A stretch of DNA of 64,000 bases from NCBI RefSeq assembly GCF_036711975.1, contig NW_027248941.1, positions 2,914,001-2,978,000 of the forward strand. The letters run 5' to 3'. Each line of letters begins with the position of its first letter. Positions within the stretch are counted from its first letter, which is position 1. Below are positions 27,401-37,852 of this stretch, piece after piece. This DNA is from Onthophagus taurus. Taxonomy: Eukaryota > Arthropoda > Insecta > Coleoptera > Scarabaeidae. The notes under the pieces were generated by a model, which saw nothing but the letters and a program-made list of their open reading frames with translations, did no database searches and was not told where the DNA came from. A program made the translations under genes and the position numbers.

Positions 27401-28519
27401 CCACGCTAGTGGCACATGTAATGTAAACCTTTACTGGCGAGCAAGTAGAATTGGCGCAACTACTGGCGCCATTAAATCCATGCATGTCTAAACTCACCTT
27501 TATGGTCAATTTCCAGTTAGAAATGTCAACGTCAATTTTGACATATTTGTAATAGTGAAAAATTTTTGTCTCCTCTGTAAAATATGATTTTTTCTACATA
27601 ACCCCTTTTTACAACTGACGATTCAAATAACCTGCATATCTCCTTCTTTCCTCATCCTCGATAAAATTAAACTTGTTATTAACTTCCGTTTGATTTTTAA
27701 CAGGCAATTCGGTTCCATTTTCACCAACATGAGGTGCCAAGTGGGAAATCATTAAAAATAAAGGCTCATTTTCGTTGTGATTTTCAATAATTTCGATTAC
27801 TTTTTCGTTTAAAACGTCCAAAATGTATCGATTTGTGGCATCATAGAAAGTTTCGTTGTTTTTATGAAGATCGTAACCTAAAAAATCCTTAAATAAAGCG
27901 ATTAAAATAAAGGTTTTGATTTTTTTGGGTTAATTATTACATTTTGAGCCATTTTGTAGTCGAAGTAACCGATAAAGCCATTGTAGTAGCCGAAAAATGT
28001 ATCGAAACCTCTTCCAATTGGGGTGTTCTTCAAGCAAGGACTTCCTAAATGCCACTTCCCAACTAAATGAGTTTTGTAATTTAATTTTTTTAATTCTTCC
28101 GGTAAAGTTGGTGATGTTAATGGTAAGGGGTGGTTTTCTCCCCCCAAAAGGGGGTAACCTTGGAACCCTATTAAGTGAGATTTAATATATTAAAGTTTGT
28201 TAATAAAAAGTTTAAGTTTTACCAGTTCGTATCGGATATTTTCCTGTTAATAAAGCGGCTCGTGATGGGGAACAAGCCGATTGGGTGTAAAATTGGTTTA
28301 AAACGATCCCGTTGTAAGCCAAAGAATCGATGTTTGGGGTGAAAATTTGATTCGCCCCGTGGAAGCTTACATCGTTCCAACCCTGCAAGAATCAATTCAA
28401 AATTAAATTAATCCATTTTTATGGGAAAGACTTACCAAATCATCGGCTAAAATTAAAATTATATTTAAACGGCTCGATAAAGCTGATTTGAATAAGAAAA
28501 ATAAAATTAAAATTTTCAT
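24491..28519 (-). CDS. Arylsulfatase B-like secreted sulfatase (535 aa)
   Basis: Six exons on the minus strand: 28519-28436, 28382-28223, 28167-27941, 27887-27632, 25421-25131 and 25080-24491. They join in phase to 535 residues. A signal peptide ([16 protein letters not shown]) is followed by metal-binding ILADDLG (Asp26/27). The sulfatase signature CSPSR is at 65-69, whose Cys becomes formylglycine. Then come [39 protein letters not shown] and the ARSB-like [15 protein letters not shown]. The family removes sulfate from GalNAc-4-sulfate or related glycans in lysosomes or outside the cell. Exact substrate is unknown. The 2.2 kb intron 27631-25422, with a GTTATT donor, is filled with transposons. 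Confidence 0.92.
25588..25720. repeat. CTAGAACTAACAC-family fragment
   Basis: Within the arylsulfatase intron the blocks TAGAACTAGATACATTCGGG, GTGTTAGTTCTAGTTTTATT and GATTCTAGTTCTAAG mark a rearranged copy of the family seen in the reductase intron. It has no ORF and no clear ends. Confidence 0.5.
25742..26829. mobile_element. 1.09-kb DNA element with perfect 28-bp terminal inverted repeats
   Basis: The left end (25742-25769) begins CTTTGATTATATATAATATG. The right end (26802-26829) is its exact reverse complement over 28 bp. Inside, a second inverted pair (about 25775-25830 and 26190-26225) shares GCCAGCTCTCGTGG. No long ORF is present, so this is a non-autonomous DNA transposon. The perfect terminal repeats suggest recent activity. 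It lies inside the big arylsulfatase intron. Confidence 0.7.
26985..27499. mobile_element. 0.5-kb TIR element with TTAT target-site duplication
   Basis: The left end reads AGTGAGTTTACACATGCATG and the right end, read in reverse complement, AGGTGAGTTTAGACATGCAT. The repeats extend about 33 bp to GGCGCCA. TTAT flanks both sides (26981-26984, 27500-27503). It interrupts a dispersed GTCAACTTCCGG-type repeat whose uninterrupted copies elsewhere read GAAGTTATGGTCAACTTCC. The empty site is therefore visible and the 4 bp duplication is supported. No ORF. Many internal ACTGGCG(C) blocks. Confidence 0.7.
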
Positions 28520-29404
28520 TTTTGAGGTTATGTCAATTATTTATTATTTTTTTTTTTTAATTCAAATAAATACGTTTAAAATGAACGTTAAAATAATTAG
28601 GTTGATAAATTTCGCACAAATTCTTATAGTGTTTTATTAAAATTGTGTCATTATCGTTATTAAAAATTAAAAAAATACAATGTAAATAAATAAAGTAAGG
28701 TTATGTTAGATGTTGCCATCTATTAACGCGATGTTGCACTTATTACTTAATATATAATATAATTAATTCTTTATTAAAATAAATTGTTATAGGATGTAAT
28801 ATAATGAAATGATACACCTGAATGTTTGTTAGATCAACTTTAAGCTACTTTACTCGTTATCTTCGTGCTACAAATTATTATAACTCTAGTTTTCTTGTTC
28901 GTAACCGCCATAATGGTACTTGCTACTTGTCGCAAGGGTCATTCTTGGTTTATTATTAATTATAGTTATTAATAATAAAATTTATTGTTAAATATTAAAT
29001 GAATATAAAAAAAACCTATTCTTAGTTGTCGTTTTAATTCAGCAAAATCAAATTAAGTAAATTAAAAGAAAAAGAATCTTCTATTATCGAACAACTCCCT
29101 TTTTGTTAGAAAAACGATTTCTCTTCCTTTTTGTTACTGTTAGTTGAGCTACTGAATCATAGATGCCGCTGGATGACCCGCAAAAATCGTTTCCTGCCCA
29201 AATAATTGTACCTAATAGAGCGACATCTATTGTCCAATAGGATAAATCTTTCTCCTGATACAATGTTTAAGCAGCAATTTACCTCCTCGGTATTATGTGA
29301 TCCTAATACAAAATGCGAAAAATCCAACATCAAGATTTGACAAGATTCAACGAAATCTAACCTCACTTTTACTTGGCGCATTCGCGTGAGAAGCATACAA
29401 AAAA
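28520..29404. other. Divergent promoter region (arylsulfatase B / PTRH2)
   Basis: 885 bp between start codons. Most is AT-rich. The right end (29150-29400) is more mixed, with CCTCACTTTTACTTGGCGCATTC just upstream of PTRH2. No coding sequence or clear repeat is seen. Confidence 0.4.
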
Positions 29405-30023
29405 ATGGGAATTATAGCGAGTAATTCGTATTTAATGGGAATTGCAACCGGCTCCTTTTTGGGAATAACAGCAACTTATATCGTTTTAAGATTTAAAGGT
29501 ATTAATAACCCGCCGGAAGCTGTACCGATCGAGGAACGTTTCGAGGTTCGCAACATAACCTCAATTTACTATTTATTTGAATTAAAACTTAGCTTTTTAG
29601 TTCCCCGATCCGAAAGACGAATATAGATTAATTATGGCGATACGAAACGATTTAAAGATGCAAAAAGGTAAAGTTGCCGCTCAATGCGGGCACGCCTCCG
29701 TAGCGGCCTACGCCAAAGCTTTAAAATTAAAACCAAAAACTCTTCAGAGGTGGTTAAGATACGGTAAATAAATTGATATAAGAAAATAATTAAATTAAAT
29801 GTATAATTTTTTGTTAGGTGGGACGAAGATTACGGTTAAAGTTGATAACGAGGAGGATTTGTTAAATTTGGATCGAGCCGCGAAGGAGATTGGGGTGTTA
29901 TCGAGTATTGTGAGAGACGCGGGTCAGACTCAGGTTGCGCCGGGGAGTCGGACGGTTATTGCGATCGGGCCCGCACCGAAAAGCGTATTAGATCGGATTA
30001 CGGGACATTTAAAGTTGTATTAA
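29405..30023 (+). CDS. PTRH2: Peptidyl-tRNA hydrolase 2 (169 aa)
   Basis: Exons 29405-29545, 29601-29763 and 29818-30023 join in phase. The first exon gives an N-terminal membrane anchor (SYLMGIATGSFLGITATYIV) typical of mitochondrial PTRH2/Bit1. The rest is the PTH2 domain, with MAIRNDLKMQKGKVAAQCGH (the lysine and the QCGH segment are conserved active-site residues), then GGTKITVKV, DAGQTQVAPGSRT and IGPAPKSVLDRITG at the end. The enzyme frees tRNA from stalled peptidyl-tRNA, and in animals it is also linked to apoptosis. The first intron is only 55 bp with a weak GTTCGC donor, but the reading frame needs it. Confidence 0.95.
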
Positions 30024-30345
30024 AGTAAGTGGATTTAATTATTTGGGGAAAAACGTGTTTATAATTTGAAAAAAAATTTATTATAAAAATTAAAAAAATG
30101 TAAACATAACCTTAATAATAACTTAAAAATTAAATTTTATTATTTTTATGGACGGATTTTTTATTTTTTAGGTTAGGTGGTAAAAATAAAAATATTTACA
30201 CTAATTAATGATAATAACGATAAAAATAATAATAAAAATTGATTATTTAAAATTATGAATTAATAATACTTCTTAAAAAGTGGTATTTTTGTAATTTCTT
30301 AGTACGGAAAATGATTCGTTGCATTTTAAATTATTTTTCGATTAT
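30024..30345. other. Convergent intergenic region (PTRH2 / Fas3)
   Basis: 322 bp of very AT-rich sequence with AATAAAAATT-type runs that can serve both 3' ends. Nothing else is seen. Confidence 0.5.
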
Positions 30346-33300
30346 TTACACGTTTTTTTCCTTCCCCTCTTCGTTCGTATAAACGATTTCGGCGTACTCA
30401 GTCTTTTCGTCGTCCGTTTTTAAAACGACTGGTTTTGGGTTAACATTAACCAAATCCAGCTCGGCGTAAACGACACCTTCGCGATTATGTTCTTTAACGT
30501 CTTTATTAGAATCGTTTTTGTCGGTTGTCGTTAGTGTTTCATCGGTTGGCGCCGAATTCTTTTTATCTGACTCTCCTTCTTCTGATGGGGCGTTTAGGTC
30601 ATCGCTTTGATGGCTCGGAGATGCTGCCTCTTTCTTTTTCGCGAAAAAGTCGGACAATTTCGGGACTAAACTGCGTTTTGAGTCGGTGTGTTGAACGCTT
30701 TCGGTGTCGCTACTAATTTTGGAATTAAATTAATTAATTTGTTGTTAAAAGTGTTGTGGGTTTGCTTACTTTTCTACGTTTCGGTTTGATGAGGAGGCTT
30801 AAAAAGAAATTAGCTTGATTAATTTTGTTGTGGAGATAATAACCCCTATTTGTTTGGTTTTTTGAGTTTTTTTGAATTCGTTTATTTATTTATAAAAAGG
30901 AATTTTTTTAACAATTTTAAACCAGTCTTAACCCACTTTTTTTTCTTAACTATTTTATTAATATCAATACTTTATACACAGATCTTAATTTTATCCGTTA
31001 ATTTGCCTTAAATTAATTAAATCGTTTAATTAATTAATTAATTAAGTAATAGTAGTACTCCCTAATATATTTTAATTCGCTTAACAATTAATTTATAGGG
31101 TTTTTTTGATTCTCTCTTAGTTTGCCTTAAAAAATTTACAATTACAAGTTGGACATAATTTTTTTTGACATATTTATGTTATTCAACAATTAATCGTCTA
31201 ACTTAAATTAAAAAAGAATTAATTAATGTTTACTCCTTATTGTCTTAAAAAATAGTATAAAAAAGTAAGAAAAATAATTTTTTCAAAAAATATCACGATT
31301 TAAAAAAATTTTGGAGAAAAAATAATAAAATTGGAATGTTTGTCTTTTTAGTGAGCGCCATCTCCATTTTTTTAATTTAATCAATGGCAGTGGAAATGTC
31401 AAAAAAGTTTATTAACCTCAAAAAAATTAATTTATTAAAATAAATTAAAAAAATGAAGCTGGCTTATTTTTTTTTTTTAATTGTTTAAACCGCGGTGTCG
31501 ATTTTTTTTTCTTTCTCTTTGATGTGATCGCCCCCGTTGACGAATTCTTGTGAATTATGCCGATTGGGGTTCTCGATGCCGTCCACGCCATGATGGCTCT
31601 GATCTGAGTGATGATGGTGGTGGGGGTGGTGGTGATTATCGCTCCCCGTTGTGTAGTCGATTACGCGGGCGCCCCCTACAAAAAAAACGAATAAAAGCTA
31701 ATAAACAATTTAATAATCAAAGCTGGCAAGCTACTAATATGTACGTCAAAAAAATCATGCGATTAATGTCAAAAATCCCCAACACCAACATAACAAAAAA
31801 AAAATTAAAATAAAAAAAAACTTGCCATCTTGGATGGGTTTAGCTTTTATTTGTTTTTTTTTTCGACTCAATTAATTAATAAAAAATAAAAAAATAAACG
31901 AATCACAAAAAAATCTAATTAAAACACTACAAAGAGGGATCAAATCAACCAAACAAACAACACATAAAAATCTACGTGGATTTTTTATTAACTTACCCGA
32001 AAAACACCATTTTCCTTTGATCCTCGCTATAATAACGGTAAAAACGAGTACCATGACGAGCATTAAAACAACGACGATTCCAACGATTCCCCCCACTCCT
32101 AAATCGAAACCTTCACAAAACAAAAATAAATTGATTACTTAATTTGATTAATTAATTATTAATTTTTTTAAATTAATTATTTTCTTACCAAAAACGCGAA
32201 CGTGCGATCTAATAAATTTATGAAGTCCTGTATCAGCGTGAAATAAAACGACTTTGGGACAGTTTATAATTTAAAGATCGCGGGAATTTATTGAAGTTAT
32301 TAATTAATAAAAAAATGAAATAGATTATTACCTTCCGGTTCGGGGCTGGTTGATATTAAAATGGAGTAATCCTGGGCGCCGATGCTGTTCATCGCCGTTA
32401 AAATGTATTGTGTTTCGGTGTCTTGCTTGGTGATAGCGGCTATTCGTAAATTTGCTAAATATTTTCCTCGTCCCTAAAAAAATTTTTTTCTTATAGCTAT
32501 GCACAATCCGCCCACTTTTGCGGAGATATTAAAAAAAATTATTAGAAAAGTCGGTTCTAAATCGAATTTGTAGCAACTTTTATATAAAGTAATTTTTGAT
32601 TATAACGATTTTTGATATTGATGTATAGCGCCGTGCAAAAACTTTTATACCTATACACATCCCAATCTAGTGAAGATATTAACATATTTTATTAAAAAAG
32701 TAGATTTTAAATCGAATTTGTAGCAACTTTTATATAAAGTAATTTTTGATTATAACAATTTATGATATTGATGTGTACAGGGTGTCCAAATTTCGATGGG
32801 TTGAAAGTTGCGGCTTTCGCGAACCTGAGCTACTTTTTTGTGAAACTTACAATGGCGCAAACCAAATTTTCATAGCCCTCTTCGTTTTTGATATACAGGG
32901 TGTGTTTCAAAATTTACGATTTTCAGACACCTCCTGTATCTCGGCTATCCGGAAATGTAAAAACGGGTTCTAATAGATTTTTTCACGTAGAATCCAATGC
33001 TGCACGTAGAATTTTTCTAGTCATCACGGTTTTTGAGTTATAAAGAGTTAAGTATTGTAGAAGTTGAGTATTTAGTATTTGAGTTGTGTTTATAACTCAA
33101 AAACCGTGATGACTAGAAAAATTCTACGTGCACCATTGGTTTGCACGTGAAAAAATCTATTAGAACCCGTTTTTACTTTTTTACTAAGTTTTCGGATAGC
33201 CGAGATACAGGAGGTGTCTGAAAATCGTAAATTTCAAACACTCCCTGTATATCAAAAACGAAGAGGGCTATGAAAATTTGGTTTGCGCCATTGTAAGTTT

Positions 33301-34780
33301 CACAAAAAAGTAGCTTAGGTTCGCGAAAGCCGCAACTTTCTATCTTTCATAATAACTGAGATACCCTGCAAACCCATCGAAATTTGGACACCCCCTGTAC
33401 AGCGTGCAAAAACTTTTATAGCTATATACAGCCCAATCTAGTGAAGATATTAAAAAATTTTATTGAAAAAGTTTACTTTAAATCGAATTTGTAACAATTT
33501 TTATATAAAGTAATTTTTGATTATAACATTTTTTGATATTGATATACAACGGTGTGCAAAAACTTTTATAGCTATACAGTCCAATTTAGCGGAAATATTA
33601 AAACATTTTATTACAAAAATCGGTTTTAAATCGAATTTGTAACAATGTAATTGTTGATAATAATGATTTTTGACATTGATGTACAGAGCGGTGCAAAAAC
33701 TGTTATACCTATACACAGACTAATCTATCGGAGATATTAAAACATTTTATTACAAAGATCGGTTCTAAATCGATTTTGTAACAAGTTTTCTTTAAAGTAA
33801 TTTTTGATATAGTGCCAATTGACCATATTATTGTAATACCTACCATATCTTGCACTTCTTCCGCATGAATCCTTCCCGTCGCATCAACACTCCCAGCTTG
33901 AATCTTCTGCTCCCTCACCGTCCATTCAACCATCGGTTGGGGGTTCGCCTCAATCTCGACCTGAATAGTCCCCGGTTGACTTAACTCAAATCCAAATCTT
34001 TCAATAGGATTTCCTTGGGGAAGCGGAGGATATTGAACGTTCAACAACTTCATCGTGCTCGCCGTGTTTTGTTGCATCGCGGGGTGCGTCGCAACGCATT
34101 TCAAGTGCTTCCCGTGGTCGCTCGCATGAAGTTGCCTACTGATGTTTTGGACCTTCGTGTGAAGATCCTCTTTGACGTAATCGAACACGGACGGCATGCT
34201 TAAACCGTCCAAAAGCGGCTCGTCGTCTAAATACCAACTTATATTCGCGACGGGCCGCCCATCTCGAACGACGCAGGACGCTTGAAGTACGTCGTTTATC
34301 CTGTGGGGGTCCGCGTTTCTCGCAACTTCTAATTCAGGCGCTTTTGGGGCTCCTAAAAATTAATTATTAATAAAGTATAATCAAATAGAGATGAAGCAAG
34401 AACTAACTTGCTACGGTTAAATGCATCCCCCCCTCTTTTTCTTGGTCTTCAGTTTCGATTCCGAGAAAACAAGTTATTTTCCCGTTGTTTTCCTCGGTGA
34501 CGCGATTTATGATGAAGCCGCATTGACCCGAATCCAATCCGTTACCATAGTAAGATACCTGCGATAAGCACAAACAATTTTGAATTTGGGGTGCGTTCAA
34601 AAATTGGGTCACTTACACCTTTCCTCGATTGTAATTTGCTGTTTAGGTTTAACGATCCTATTCCGGGGATGAGAACCCTGCAATATTGTAAGGGGACGCG
34701 GAGGGTACACAAAAACGTCGCGTTTTCATTCGGGAGGGCGATCGCTTCTTTTGGGATGACGTCGACGAATCCAAGACATC
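30346..34780 (-). CDS. Fas3: Fasciclin III, immunoglobulin-domain adhesion protein (lacks first exon)
   Basis: Minus-strand exons 34780-34617, 34558-34408, 34352-33844, 32473-32332, 32110-31976, 30797-30770 and 30712-30346 join in phase to 497 residues after the missing start. Three Ig-like domains are readable: the first with FLCTLRV, DSGQCGFIINRV and GKITCFLG; the second with VVRDGRPVANISWYLDDEPL and LKCVATH; the third with IQVEIEANPQPMVEWTV. A single membrane helix follows (IVGIVVVLMLVMVLVFTVII), then RIKGKWCFSGKLIKNP and a SDTES motif, recalled from the fly protein. The tail ends in YAEL and YAEIVYT, possible phosphotyrosine sites. Fas3 mediates homophilic adhesion at septate junctions and synapses. 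The signal-peptide exon (ending in phase 1) lies upstream and was not found. Confidence 0.88.
32189..32227 (-). CDS. Fas3: Candidate 39-bp cassette exon of Fas3
   Basis: Between a CAG acceptor (GCTGATACAG) and a GTAAGA donor, this piece keeps phase 1 on both sides. If included it adds 13 residues (reading LHKFIRSHVRVFG) just outside the membrane helix without breaking the frame. Fas3 is known to make isoforms. Whether this exon is used is inference. Confidence 0.4.
32490..33835. repeat. Tandem array of about 140-150-bp units in a Fas3 intron
   Basis: About five degenerate units, each containing TTTAAATCGAATTTGTA(G/A)CAA, TAAAGTAATTTTTGATTATAA and GTGCAAAAACTTTTATA. The GTGCAAAA mark occurs at 32633, 33404, 33554 and 33691. 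The array is split by a palindromic element at 32776-33399. It fills most of the intron between the third-Ig exon and the next one. Confidence 0.75.
32776..33399. mobile_element. Palindromic (foldback) element, family B
   Basis: Left tip TACAGGGTGTCCAAATTTCG and right tip CGAAATTTGGACACCCCCTGTA are inverted copies. The arms of about 290 bp meet near 33065 in GTTATAAAG/TTTATAAC sequence. An inner repeat of the tip (TACAGGGTGTGTTTC) occurs in each arm. It has no ORF. It is inserted in one unit of the surrounding tandem array, next to a TA. Confidence 0.75.
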
Positions 34781-35716
34781 CTGAAATAAATCGAAAAAAA
34801 GTTTGAAAATCTTTTTCGTTTTGTTTCGGGGGGAGATTTTATCGATTTAATCTCGATTTTTTTGCACCCCCAACGAAACAATCGAAAATCACGTAAACAA
34901 TGGGAATTAATCGGCGGAACGGACGGCATCGTCCGGTTTTTATTGAATAACGATCCGCCCTCTCTTCGCCATTTGATCCGAAACGCGCTGATTTACAACC
35001 CCCCGATTCTTTTTAGTCAACAATATCTAAAAATTTAATTATTATTTTAACTCTAAATAAAAATCGTTTAAAAAGTTTTGCGAAACCGACTTTAACCGAA
35101 TCCAACCCTTAACGCCACCAACAACTTTGCTTCCTCTCGTTTATAGCAGGAAACCGCGATTCCGAAATAAATTATGCACAACTCAATTTGGACCACACCA
35201 GATTGTCTCAGACGCCGCTTTCGGCGAAAACAAAACGAAAAGAAAACAACGTTTGTCTGTTTTTCCCGTTGTTGATTGTACGAGGGAAAAAAATGTTATA
35301 GATTTTAAACGAAGTTAATTTTGTTGCCGGAAAAAGGAGAGTGGAAACTATAAACACGTAGAAATGTTATAGCGGTGTAAAATTTCGGATGAATTCATCA
35401 AAATTTAATATTTCGGGGTATTAAAAAATGTCAAAATCGTTTTATTAAATAAAATCATCTCGTTTAAGTATTCATGAGGTGTTTTTAATTGATTAGAATC
35501 ATTTTGACATACATCAATAAGTTTTTTCTACCGTTTGATATCCTTTCATAAAATGCCAAAACCATTTTAATAGATAAAATGATGCCCTTTAAATACCCTG
35601 ATTGACACCTTCATGGTGATAAAGTCAACATTAATTTTGATGTTTTCGTAATCCTTATTATATAACTTTTAAAATGAGCACAAACATGACGCATTTATCT
35701 CTAAAGACAAAAAAGT
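34781..35716. other. Non-coding stretch upstream of the first identified Fas3 exon
   Basis: 34781-35450 is single-copy looking and moderately GC-rich. 35450-35716 carries part of the dispersed repeat with GACGCATTTATCTC. No exon with a signal peptide and a phase-1 donor was found. Confidence 0.4.
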
Positions 35717-36718
35717 TATACTCTGTTTTTAAACCAGGAGGAGTATTTTAAATTTGTCACCAGATTGACCTTGCACGTGATTGGTTGAATGCGAGGAAGG
35801 TTCACACACAGGCAATTTTGAATTTGAAGGTTAGGTTATTTGACAATTCGACAGTTTCGTGTCATTATTGTAAATTTTGTGTTCTTAAACCCTTCTTTAT
35901 TATATTTTGAAATAAATACGCTCATAACTTCAATGTTAATTTGTATGTTTAGTGTTGACGATAACAAACGAAAATAAATACAATAATAAGTAAATAAATA
36001 AATAATAATATATATATATATATTATATATATAGCGTGAAGTTTTCTTTTGTAATGTCAATTATAGCGTGAAGGAATGTTCGGTAAGGTTAGTTCTGTTT
36101 ACAAACATTAATTATACCATGAAGTATTCTTTGGCAATTTGTAATGGCAATTATAGCGTGAAGTTTTCTTTTGTAATGTCAATTATAGCGTGAAGGAATG
36201 TGAGGTAAGGTTAGTTTTGTTTACAAACATTAATTATACCATGAAGTTTTCTTTGGCAATTTGTAATGGCAATTATAGCGTGAAGATTTCTTTTGTAATG
36301 TCAATTATAGTGTGAAGGAATGTTCGGTAAGGTTAGTTTTGTTTACAAACATTAATTATACCATGAAGTTTTCTTTGGCAATTAGTAATGGCAATTATAG
36401 CGTGAAGTTTTCTTTTGTAATGTCAATTATAGCGTGAAGGAATGTGAGGTAAGGTTAGTTTTGTTTACAAACATTAATTATACCATGAAGTTTTCTTTGG
36501 CAATTATACTCTGTTTTTAAACCAGGAGGAGTATTTTAAATTTGTCACCAGATTGACCTTGCACGTGATTGGTTGAATGCGAGGTAAGTAAATAAATAAA
36601 TAATAATAATAATTAATTTAAATTTACCGCCAAAATATCTAGTGATATTTTCTGGTGATTTTTCCTAGTGTAAATCTGACTTTCGCGTTTACTCCTCCTG
36701 GTTTAAAAACAGAGTATA
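35717..36718. mobile_element. TIR element carrying a 122-bp minisatellite
   Basis: The left end TATACTCTGTTTTTAAACCA (35717) is repeated directly at 36505, and its inverted copy ends at 36718 (TGGTTTAAAAACAGAGTATA). The two direct left ends share about 84 bp. Between them lies a perfect-period tandem array (36030-36504). This is either two nested copies of one non-autonomous element or one element whose left end was duplicated when the array grew. No ORF. Confidence 0.65.
36030..36504. repeat. Minisatellite, 3.9 copies of a 122-bp unit
   Basis: The motif TATAGCGTGAAG(T/A)TTTCTTTT begins at 36030, 36152, 36274 and 36396, each exactly 122 bp apart. Units differ at few positions (for example TTCGG versus TGAGG). 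Each unit itself holds two diverged half-repeats (ATAGCGTGAAG and ATACCATGAAG). Confidence 0.85.
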
Positions 36719-36908
36719 GAATAAAAAATATTAAACACGAAGTTGGTAACAATGAAGTTAGTAACATTATTTTTAAATATTAAAAGCAACCTTAGTTTTT
36801 GTGATAAATTTTAAAACATTTTATGAATGTTAAGAATATATCAAAAACTGGCAGATTTGGCAATGATGAAATTAAAATTGACATTTAAAACCTGAACTTG
36901 GTCATCAC

Positions 36909-37852
36909 CACAGAGTAAGGCAGAGAGTTAGCTCACCGGGAAAATGATAGGCCATTCTCTATCTCTTATTATCACATCATAATACCGATATTTTCTCTTT
37001 GTCATCTTGATAGAAATCCTTAGTAGATGGCGTACATGTCGTTACTAATATTACAGAAAGCTGTTGACTTTGTTTAAGCGGTTTTGACATTTTATGTATG
37101 TCACATGTCACACAGTCCTTTTGCGTTTATTGTCTTTATTTGTGCTTATTATCTATTTTTGCGTTGTATTTTTTACGAATAATTTTCGAGAATAATTATT
37201 GTAAAAATGTTTTGCATTGTGTGTGGATGTAGCGAAGATGAAGTTGGAAAATTATTTTGTTTTCCCAAGAATAAGGACAGGTTAGTATTTTAATTATATT
37301 AATTTTTAATTTCAATAGTATTCAAATTTTTGATAACACCGTGTCACTTAGGGTAAGAAGCAGTTGGTGTTTGATAACCAACATTTATTTGTTATAATGC
37401 TTTTTTGTTATATGTACTTTATCAATTGAAAACCACAGACAAAAACGGCCAACTCAACCCAACCTGTGAGGGTCATCCCGGAGATGACGAGGACAGGGGT
37501 TTTTAGTGTAATTATATTGTAATTTAAATATAAAATTTTAAATCGCCAATGGATTTCTCTTTATTTTGCATTGAAATTATAAAATTATAACTTTTTGATT
37601 TGAGGTGCTTTTTATTGGTCTATTAAGCTGTAATTATTTTGGCTTACGTAAGCTAAATATAGCTTAATAGATCCACAAAAAGCACATTAGATCAAAAATA
37701 TTTCTGTATTCAAATATTAAATTAAATAAAAGATTTGAATTTGGCGCCAATTGCATTTTTGCTTCTCACTGCCATCTACATAAGTGTTACATGATGAGTG
37801 AGAGAGACCGGTATATATTGGATCTCGCTTTCACAATGGAGTTGGCCCTCTG
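36909..37852. mobile_element. P-like DNA element remnant with a THAP exon
   Basis: The 944 bp segment starts CACAGAGTAAGG and ends GGCCCTCTG. It is bracketed by an exact 8 bp direct repeat, GTCATCAC (36901-36908 and 37853-37860). A CA...TG tip and an 8 bp duplication fit the P superfamily. An exon at 37207-37280 encodes MFCIVCGCSEDEVGKLFCFP and ends at an AG/GTTAGT donor. An acceptor at about 37352 would continue in phase with RVRSSWCL and soon stops. This looks like the start of a THAP zinc finger, as P transposases have. The rest of the transposase is absent. Confidence 0.5.
37592..37698. mobile_element. 107-bp hairpin MITE inside the P-like element
   Basis: Arms of about 39 bp pair with few mismatches. 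The inner parts are GGTCTATTAAGCT and AGCTTAATAGATCC, and the centre contains the palindrome GGCTTACGTAAGC. It is nested within the element at 36909-37852. Confidence 0.6.

Noticed and set aside
36030-36504. Regular repeats considered as a CRISPR-like array
   Set aside because: Unit and spacer are not separable: the whole 122 bp unit repeats, so it is a minisatellite in a eukaryotic genome.
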